A DNA stretch of 8,756 bases. Origin: CAYXTC01 sp964468405. GTDB lineage: Bacteria; Patescibacteriota; Minisyncoccia; Minisyncoccales; GWA2-38-27. The stretch spans positions 1-8,756 of the forward strand of contig CAYXTC010000021.1 of the NCBI GenBank assembly GCA_964468405.1. Direction: 5' to 3'. Below are positions 1 through 4,928 of the stretch, in pieces. The notes under the pieces are model-generated. The model was not told the origin of the DNA, searched no databases, and saw nothing but the letters and a program-made list of their open reading frames with translations. Each line of letters starts with the position of its first letter. Positions within the stretch are counted from its first letter, which is position 1. A program made the translations under genes and the position numbers.

Positions 1-2
1 AA

Positions 3-62
3 GAAAGTATTGTGGAAAAGACGCTTGACTTGTTTTGTAATAAGAATATCATAGAAAAATAG
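3..62 (+). CDS. possible 3' end of an upstream gene (partial)
   Basis: The frame starting at base 3 is open from the window edge to a TAG at 60-62 and encodes 19 residues (ESIVEKTLDLFCNKNIIEK) that look like an ordinary amphipathic protein C-terminus. The other two forward frames give less protein-like strings. The fragment is too short to assign to a family. If real, the gene ends 8 bases before the M23 peptidase start, and the promoter proposed for that gene lies inside its last codons. It could equally be non-coding leader. Confidence 0.35.
   Translation, partial: ESIVEKTLDLFCNKNIIEK
25..52 (+). promoter_or_regulatory. sigma70-type promoter for the LysM-M23 gene
   Basis: TTGACT at 25-30 and TATCAT at 47-52 are separated by 16 bases, a good match to housekeeping -35 and -10 elements. 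Transcription would begin near 59-60, giving a leader of about a dozen bases before the ATG at 71. The leader has no clear ribosome-binding site. Confidence 0.55.
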
Positions 63-70
63 TAGAAATT

Positions 71-1180
71 ATGACTGACGAGAAACCTTCGAGTATATAC
101 AAGAAGATTTCTATAAAGATAGGAGGGTTTTTAAAGAAAAAGATTTTAAAACATAAAATCTTTTTCGCCCTGCCTACCCTGATAGCGCTTTTGGTATTCA
201 GCGCTTTTGTTTTTGGCTTCAGTTCTGGCTTGAGGCCTCTTTTATTGAAAGATTATTCCCCCTTATCGCTTGAGGCGGCAGAAAAATTAGTGTCCAGCAA
301 GGAAGATGCCTTTTTAGAGCCTGCCCGTAATTTCTTAGCAGGTTCTCCTCAAATGGTTTTTGTAGAACAGAATTCCGTTAGAGGCATGACTCCTCCTGCT
401 ATGGCAGATGTCCAAACTTTGGCTACAAGAATAACAGAAGAGCCGGAAAGGGGAAAGATAATAGAATATACGGTGGAAGAAGGAGAAAACGTCTCTGCTA
501 TTGCAGAAAAGTTCGGGATTTCTACTAATACTATCTTATGGGCTAACGATATCAGCCGGAACTCGGTTATTAAACCAGGACAAGAAATTATTGTTCTACC
601 GACATCAGGGACTCTTCACTTAGTTGAAAAAGGAGATACTATAAGCACTATTGCCGAAACCTATGAAGTGGCTGTGGGAGAAATTGTTTCTTACAACGAA
701 CTTGAGAGCGAAAATGACATCTTTATAGGTGACGTTCTATTAGTCCCGGGAGGGAAAATGCCCAAAGAGCCTGTTCAGGTTAATTCAACACCGATTGCAT
801 CTTCTTATTTTATCTTCCCCGCCGAAGGGAAAATTAGTCAGGGCGCCCATGGCGCTTTTGCAAACGCCGTAGATATATCAAATTCTTGCGGGAAGCCGGT
901 AGTGGCTGCGGCTTCGGGAACAGTGCAGAGGGCCGGATATATAAGTATTGGGGGAAATAGAGTAACGGTTTTGCACTCAAACGGGGTAGTAAGTTATTAC
1001 GGCCACTTATCCGTAATTACCGTTTCTCCGGGACAGAGAGTAAATGCGGGAGATATTATAGGATATATTGGCAATACCGGATATACTGTAGGAAGAACCG
1101 GGTGCCATGTCCATTTTGAGGTAAGGGGAGCCAGGAACTTCCTTCTTTCTTCCCCTGTGGGGAGTTACCTAAAATGGTAA
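71..1180 (+). CDS. membrane-anchored LysM/LysM/M23 peptidoglycan endopeptidase
   Basis: Putative zinc metallo-endopeptidase of the LytM/M23 family, which cleaves peptide cross-links in peptidoglycan; here it is probably held at the outer face of the membrane. A basic N-terminus (many Lys, residues 11-28) precedes one membrane segment (about 29-50). Two LysM domains follow (about 131-177 and 181-226), with the typical YTVEEGENVSAIAEKFGIS and VEKGDTISTIAE starts. The M23 domain fills residues 246-369. Likely zinc ligands are His260, Asp268 and His348 of the C-H-V-H-F motif; His346 and His312 (in YYGHL) match the accessory catalytic histidines. The spacing His260 to Asp268 is wider than the HxxxD of LytM. 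The gene is transcribed alone and converges on the minus-strand operon. M23 proteins without activity exist (EnvC/NlpD-like activators), but this one keeps the ligand set. Confidence 0.9.
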   Translation: MTDEKPSSIYKKISIKIGGFLKKKILKHKIFFALPTLIALLVFSAFVFGFSSGLRPLLLKDYSPLSLEAAEKLVSSKEDAFLEPARNFLAGSPQMVFVEQNSVRGMTPPAMADVQTLATRITEEPERGKIIEYTVEEGENVSAIAEKFGISTNTILWANDISRNSVIKPGQEIIVLPTSGTLHLVEKGDTISTIAETYEVAVGEIVSYNELESENDIFIGDVLLVPGGKMPKEPVQVNSTPIASSYFIFPAEGKISQGAHGAFANAVDISNSCGKPVVAAASGTVQRAGYISIGGNRVTVLHSNGVVSYYGHLSVITVSPGQRVNAGDIIGYIGNTGYTVGRTGCHVHFEVRGARNFLLSSPVGSYLKW

Positions 1181-1205
1181 AAAATATTTCTTCTAAGAAA
1201 AAAAC

Positions 1206-1233
1206 AATGCTCTCATTCCCGAGAGCATTTTTT
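1206..1233. terminator. bidirectional intrinsic terminator shared by convergent genes
   Basis: A perfect 9-bp stem (AATGCTCTC at 1206-1214 with GAGAGCATT at 1221-1229, loop ATTCCC) is followed by a T run on the plus strand. Because the plus strand has an A-rich stretch before it, the minus-strand transcript also ends in a U-rich tail (TGTTTTTTT). It can therefore stop both the M23 gene and the rpsO-to-zinc-finger operon. The minus-strand arm overlaps the last codons and TGA stop of the zinc-finger gene. Confidence 0.88.
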
Positions 1234-1584
1234 GCATGAGGTAGCTGAAGGATAAACCTGTAGCCGGGCTTCGCTTATCTTTTTGCCGCAACTTTCACAT
1301 TTACCGTAGTTCCCCTTTTTTATCTTATCTAGGGCCTTTTTTACTTTTTGCAATCTTAACTCTAGGCTGTGTTCTACGGGGAGAAGGTTGCTATACTCTT
1401 CTACTTGATCGGCAGCGTCTTCTAGAGCCTGTCCTCCTGAGCCACCACTTGATTTGGGATATTTAGTATCCCAATCTCCTTCCATCCTTTCGTCTTTTTC
1501 GGCAAAGTTTTCCAGTTCTTTTTCTAAAGACTCCCCTTCTTTCTCCAGTTTTTCTTTTAACTTGTTAATGGTTTCTTGTTTCAT
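1213..1584 (-). CDS. TraR/DksA-family C4 zinc-finger protein
   Basis: Small 123-residue protein of the DksA/TraR family, whose members bind in the RNA polymerase secondary channel and modulate initiation, often together with ppGpp. Residues 1-90 form a charged helical region with a Gly/Ser-rich break at about 45-52. A four-cysteine zinc finger follows: Cys96, Cys99, Cys117 and Cys120, in the context GNYGKCESCGKKI. A D-x-x-D pair (Asp56, Asp59) sits where E. coli DksA has its acidic coiled-coil tip, so polymerase regulation is plausible. Its ATG overlaps the TGA of the upstream membrane-protein gene (ATGA, 4 bases), which suggests coupled translation. A GGAG lies only one base from the ATG, too close for a standard site. 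It is the last gene of the operon. Its targets cannot be inferred. Confidence 0.85.
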   Translation of the reverse strand: MKQETINKLKEKLEKEGESLEKELENFAEKDERMEGDWDTKYPKSSGGSGGQALEDAADQVEEYSNLLPVEHSLELRLQKVKKALDKIKKGNYGKCESCGKKISEARLQVYPSATSCKKCSRE

Positions 1585-3368
1585 TCTCCGTAAAGACCAT
1601 TAAGTTTTCTTCTGGTATAGCCGTCTAAGATTCCAGTTCCCTCTGACAACCCTTGAGGGGCCAAAATGTCTGAAGCGTATTTTTCCTGGAACTTGACAAC
1701 CGCCTGCTTGGTAAGAGGCCCGAACCAGCCGCTGACTATGCCCTTGGGGTAAACCTCTCTATCTTCTGCCAACCAGGTCTGAAGCAGTCTCACCTGATCT
1801 CCGCTGTCTCCGAATTTCAGGTCTTTAGTTATTTGAGGATGCGGCGGAATGATGCCGGAGGTTCCGTAGAGTTCGTTCAGCTTTATTCTGGTGTATAAGT
1901 CTACTTCTCCGGTCCCTTCTGACAAGCCTTGAGGGGCCAGGATGTCTGAGGCGTATTTTTCCTGGAACTTGACAATCGCCTGCTTGGTAAGAGGCCCGAA
2001 CCAGCCGCTGACTATGCCCCTAGGATAGACTGTGGCGTCTTGTGCTAGCCACGTTTGGAGGATTTCTACTTCGTATCCTCTATCATAGAGTTTTAGGTCA
2101 GAAGTTAATTCTATTGTTTTCCCTGCGATATTCAGTCTTTCTATTATGGCTTTCATGGATTTCCAGGAACTGGCGAAGACAAAGTAATTATCAGAAACAA
2201 AGTAACATATACCAATATCGTTTCGGGCTAAGGTTTGGAATCTGAAGTTGGGGCCCTGATAGCCCACTACATTGGAAGAGTTTTTAAAATAATGGGTTAC
2301 AGGAGCCTGTTCTTCCATAATTAAATTAAAGAGGGGGCGGAAGTCTTCCTGCATAGAAACTTCTTTATTCCGCATAAACTTTTCTATGCCGGCTGCGTCT
2401 TTTGCCCTGGTAACAAATCCTATTCTGTTTCCGTCTATTTGGGAGTATATAAAGAGAGTAAAGTCTTCATCTATTTTTTCGTAGAAAGAGTTGTCGTTTA
2501 TTCTTATCTGAAGACCGTCTACAAACTCTTTTAGAGAAATTATTTCCTCATTTTTTTTAATTACTATTCTCTTAAACCTTCCTTCTTGCTCTTTTTCTGC
2601 GAGGGTTTGTTCTAAAAGAGAACGCACTTCATCCAGGTTTTCAACGTTGAAAATCCTCTTTTCCTCCACCGCAAACAATCCGGCAGGGATGACGGGCACT
2701 TCCTCCTCCTTTTCCTCCTTTTCCTCTTCCTCCTTCTCTTCTGCTACAGGGGGCGTAGAGGGGGGTTGTTTTCTAATAACGAAATACCAGTACCAGAAAG
2801 TGGAGAGTCCGGCTAGAACTACTAATACTAAACCAAAAGCCAGCACTCGCACCCATATTTTTTGGTGCCAACTAGGTTTTTGGGGGAGAGGCCTAATCAT
2901 GCGAATGGGCTTTTGGGGAGAAAGCTTCTTTTTTTTCTTCGGAGGGGCGGCTTTTGGCTTTTCAGGTTCTTCTTTTTCCTGCTCTTGTTGTCCTATTAAT
3001 AAACTTTTCTTCTTTTGGCTCAAAGTTCCTCTTCTTTCTAGGGATTCTTCTTCAGAAGTTTTTTCTTCTTCCTCCTCTTCTTCCTCCTTTTCCTCCTTTT
3101 GCGGGGCTTTTTCTTTAACTTTCTTTTTTAGGGCTTCAATTCTCTCTCTAGCTCTCTTTATATCTTTGTCTTCTGCTTCCTCCTCTTTTTTCTGAGGAGC
3201 ATTTTGCTTAATAACTTCTTCTAATATTTCGCTTGGGCTGGCTCCTCTTGCTTGAGCTTTTTTTAGAGAATCGGTCTTTTCCGGATTCTGTTTTTTGATT
3301 TCTTCAAGGATCTCTACGTCAGAGATGCCCCTGTTGCGAGCTTTTTTTATTGACTCTGTTATAGACAT
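1581..3368 (-). CDS. bitopic membrane protein with two C-terminal peptidoglycan-binding domains
   Basis: 595-residue protein probably linking cytoplasm and wall. In order: two 28-residue helical repeats (3-30, 31-58); a disordered Glu/Lys-rich stretch (60-170) ending in a basic, Pro-rich segment; one membrane helix (about 172-197, W/Y-rich at its end); a Pro/Glu linker (201-226); an unrecognised globular region (about 230-412); and two PG_binding_1-type domains (about 421-502 and 513-594), each with the GWFGPLTKQA...KFQEKYASDILAPQGLSEGTG signature. The positive-inside rule puts the N-terminus in the cytoplasm and the wall-binding domains outside. The middle region contains FTLFIYSQIDGNRIGFV and DNYFVFASSWKSMKAIIERL, reminiscent of DUF3352-like folds, but I cannot assign it. 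It starts 4 bases after the coiled-coil gene stop, has no ribosome-binding site, and overlaps the zinc-finger gene by ATGA. A structural or anchoring role is inferred. Confidence 0.85.
   Translation of the reverse strand: MSITESIKKARNRGISDVEILEEIKKQNPEKTDSLKKAQARGASPSEILEEVIKQNAPQKKEEEAEDKDIKRARERIEALKKKVKEKAPQKEEKEEEEEEEEKTSEEESLERRGTLSQKKKSLLIGQQEQEKEEPEKPKAAPPKKKKKLSPQKPIRMIRPLPQKPSWHQKIWVRVLAFGLVLVVLAGLSTFWYWYFVIRKQPPSTPPVAEEKEEEEKEEKEEEVPVIPAGLFAVEEKRIFNVENLDEVRSLLEQTLAEKEQEGRFKRIVIKKNEEIISLKEFVDGLQIRINDNSFYEKIDEDFTLFIYSQIDGNRIGFVTRAKDAAGIEKFMRNKEVSMQEDFRPLFNLIMEEQAPVTHYFKNSSNVVGYQGPNFRFQTLARNDIGICYFVSDNYFVFASSWKSMKAIIERLNIAGKTIELTSDLKLYDRGYEVEILQTWLAQDATVYPRGIVSGWFGPLTKQAIVKFQEKYASDILAPQGLSEGTGEVDLYTRIKLNELYGTSGIIPPHPQITKDLKFGDSGDQVRLLQTWLAEDREVYPKGIVSGWFGPLTKQAVVKFQEKYASDILAPQGLSEGTGILDGYTRRKLNGLYGE
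1645..1743 (-). repeat. PG-binding domain coding repeat, copy A (C-terminal)
   Basis: This 99-base stretch and copy B, 276 bases (92 codons) upstream in the gene, differ at only 5 positions by my count. It encodes residues about 543-575 of the wall-binding protein. Identity drops sharply on both sides although the protein domains continue, so the conserved core is shorter than the domain. Confidence 0.9.
1921..2019 (-). repeat. PG-binding domain coding repeat, copy B (N-proximal)
   Basis: Partner of the repeat at 1645-1743; encodes residues about 451-483. The 276-base period equals one whole domain, so reading frame is preserved if the two copies recombine. Confidence 0.9.
2699..2742 (-). 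repeat. homopurine tract (44 bases on the coding strand)
   Basis: The coding strand is purine only across this stretch, encoding the Glu/Lys linker just after the membrane helix. It contains more than one AGGAGG, the exact complement of the usual 16S anti-Shine-Dalgarno sequence, far from any start codon. Confidence 0.8.
3059..3100 (-). repeat. homopurine tract (42 bases on the coding strand)
   Basis: Purine-only coding-strand stretch encoding the acidic run at about residues 90-103 of the membrane protein. It also carries AGGAGG motifs inside the coding region. Confidence 0.8.
3195..3362 (-). repeat. two tandem 28-residue helical repeats
   Basis: Residues 3-30 and 31-58 of the membrane protein align without gaps: T-E/D-S-I/L-K-K-A-R/Q-x-R-G-I/A-S-x-x-E-I-L-E-E-I/V-x-K-Q-N. 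Each unit looks like a helix-turn-helix hairpin with the turn at RG-x-S. The DNA of the two copies has diverged much more than the protein, so this duplication is old, unlike the one at the C-terminus. Confidence 0.75.
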
Positions 3369-3372
3369 GTTT

Positions 3373-4917
3373 TTAAAGCTTAAAATCTAGATCAGAAATA
3401 GAGGGCTTTTCTTCCTTCTTTTTCTCTTCAGAAGAAGGCTCCTTTTCCTCGGTATCTTCCTCCCTCTCAGAGGAGGACTCTTCTTCCTTAAGAGGTTTTT
3501 TCTCGGTGGCCTCTTCTTCCTTTTCTTCAGAAGAGGGTTCCTCTTTTTTGGAAACCTCTTCCTCAGCATCTTCCTCTTTTTCTTCTGAAGGAATATTACC
3601 AAAACTTCTGTCGATTTCTTTCATTTGTTCTATTATCTCGCTTCCCCTTTCCACTAAATTCTTAAGTTTTTCTTCTATTCTTTTAAGACGGGAGTCTGTT
3701 TTTCCTTTTTCTTCTTCTAATTCCCATCTTTTCTCTTCTATTTTTCTGCGCTTGGAGGTGGCAGCCCACCTTTCTTTCTCTAATTTCCCCTTTTCCTTTA
3801 AGTCTTCTGTCATTTTCTCTTCTTCTGAAACCAACCTCACTTCCTCTTCTATTTCTTTTTCCTGAGACCTTACTTTATCTAGTTCTTCTCTTAGTTTGCT
3901 AGATTGGTCTAGTAGTTTGCTTTTTTCTTTCTGGAGATTTGATTTATTATCCTGAAGAGTTTCTAGAAGTTTTTTAAGTTCGATCTTCTTTAAATTGGCC
4001 TGTATTTCCTGCTCTTTTTCTTTTAACTCCTCTTTTTTCTTCCGGAGAATGCTCTCTTTTTTGTCTATCTCCTGGGATCTATCGTCTATCTCTGTAACTT
4101 TTTTGTCTATTTCGTTGATTTTTTGGTCCCAGGGCCATCTTTTTTTCTCTATCTCCTGTCTTTTTTCCTCTGCCTGCCATCTTTTCTTTTCGATTTTTCT
4201 CTTTTTTCCGGGGTCTTGCGTTGAACTTTCCTTTTTCTCTAGTTCTGCCACTTTGTGCTCTTGCTGCTTTTCTCTTTCTGCGAGAAGCCCCACTCTCTTT
4301 TTTATGTTCTCGATCTCTTGGGCGAGTTCTTCTTTCTGGGCGTATAGAGGGGTCTTTTGGGATTCTATCTCTGAAATCTTTTCATCTATTTCTTCCTGCT
4401 TGCTCTTTAAAAGATTTTTTTGGAAAGTGAAAAATTCTTCCTTTTTTTCGGGGATGCTTTCTGTCTTGGCTCTTTCTTTTGCTCTTTGTTGTATTCTGGA
4501 AATCATTTCTTCTCTTCTCTTCTTTTCCTGCTCTCTCTTTTTTCTTTCTTCCTCCTCTCTTCTTCTTTTCTCCTCTTCCTGCCTCTCCCTCTCTTCTTCT
4601 TCCTTTTGCCTTTCTTTTGTCTCTTCTGTCTTTTTTTCTTCCTCTTTTTGCTCTTTTCTCCTCTCCTCTTCCTCTTTTTTCCTTTCTTCTTCCTTTTTCC
4701 TCTTTTCCTGGGCCTCCTTTTCTTTTTTCAATAGTTCCCTGGCTTGTTCTTCTTTGGCTTTTTGTTGTTTCTCTTTAGGGGAAAGCGAGGCGGATTCTTT
4801 TTCCTCTTTAGAAACTTTTTCCTCTTTTTCTAAAGACTCTCCTCGCTTCAGCCGGGCAAGGTCTTTTTTCATTGTTCTAATGTCTGCCCCTTTGATAATG
4901 TTTTCCTTCTCCGGCAT
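3373..4917 (-). CDS. long Glu/Lys-rich coiled-coil protein of unknown function
   Basis: 514 residues with no signal peptide or membrane helix, so probably cytoplasmic. A short non-repetitive head (ADIRTMKKDLARLKRGE, residues 11-27) precedes a nearly pure Glu/Lys/Arg/Gln helix (about 30-150). A less extreme coiled coil with regular hydrophobic positions runs from about 160 to 435. An acidic Ser-rich tail follows (440-505), with three variants of an EPSSEEK-like unit, and the protein ends in SISDLDFKL. Tryptophan occurs mainly in two matching modules, K-I/L-E-K-x-R-W...K-R-x-x-I-E-x-K-R-W, at 240-261 and 378-398. The gene lies 11 bases after pnp and 4 bases before the wall-binding membrane protein, with no Shine-Dalgarno at its start. 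Superficial resemblance to SMC, TolA or myosin-like proteins reflects composition only. A scaffold or filament role together with its downstream neighbour is inferred. Confidence 0.8.
   Translation of the reverse strand: MPEKENIIKGADIRTMKKDLARLKRGESLEKEEKVSKEEKESASLSPKEKQQKAKEEQARELLKKEKEAQEKRKKEEERKKEEEERRKEQKEEEKKTEETKERQKEEEERERQEEEKRRREEEERKKREQEKKRREEMISRIQQRAKERAKTESIPEKKEEFFTFQKNLLKSKQEEIDEKISEIESQKTPLYAQKEELAQEIENIKKRVGLLAEREKQQEHKVAELEKKESSTQDPGKKRKIEKKRWQAEEKRQEIEKKRWPWDQKINEIDKKVTEIDDRSQEIDKKESILRKKKEELKEKEQEIQANLKKIELKKLLETLQDNKSNLQKEKSKLLDQSSKLREELDKVRSQEKEIEEEVRLVSEEEKMTEDLKEKGKLEKERWAATSKRRKIEEKRWELEEEKGKTDSRLKRIEEKLKNLVERGSEIIEQMKEIDRSFGNIPSEEKEEDAEEEVSKKEEPSSEEKEEEATEKKPLKEEESSSEREEDTEEKEPSSEEKKKEEKPSISDLDFKL
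3724..3786 (-). repeat. RW module 2 of the coiled-coil protein
   Basis: Residues 378-398 carry Arg383-Trp384 and Arg397-Trp398, 14 residues apart, with a KRRKIEE bridge between them. This matches the module at 4135-4200 in spacing and sequence. Fourteen residues is two heptads, so both Trp fall on the same helix face. Confidence 0.7.
4135..4200 (-). repeat. RW module 1 of the coiled-coil protein
   Basis: Residues 240-261 contain Arg246-Trp247 and Arg260-Trp261, 14 residues apart, in the pattern KIEKKRW-x7-IEKKRW. A third Trp (263) follows. The partner module lies 137 residues further on. Confidence 0.7.
4531..4580 (-). repeat. homopurine tract (50 bases on the coding strand)
   Basis: Purine-only stretch of the coding strand within the Glu/Lys/Arg helix of the coiled-coil gene. 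It is separated by single interruptions from further purine runs on both sides. Confidence 0.8.
4651..4709 (-). repeat. homopurine tract (59 bases on the coding strand), longest in the window
   Basis: Fifty-nine consecutive purines on the coding strand (pyrimidines on the plus strand), encoding about residues 70-89 of the coiled-coil protein. Such tracts can form triplex (H-DNA) when they have mirror symmetry; here the symmetry is only approximate. Confidence 0.8.
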
Positions 4918-4928
4918 ATTGTTGAAAA

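Noticed and set aside
1213..1584. TraR-type zinc finger taken as a plasmid or phage signature
   Set aside because: The protein sits at the end of a core chromosomal operon starting with rpsO, and no mobility genes are present.
1645..2019. Two near-identical repeats considered as a CRISPR or insertion-sequence remnant
   Set aside because: Only two copies, in frame inside a gene with a one-domain period; they encode the wall-binding core and have no spacers or terminal inverted repeats.
2647..3195. Plus-strand reading frame with long Ser and Phe runs opposite the membrane-protein gene
   Set aside because: Same antisense artefact; the minus strand encodes a coherent membrane helix and linker here.
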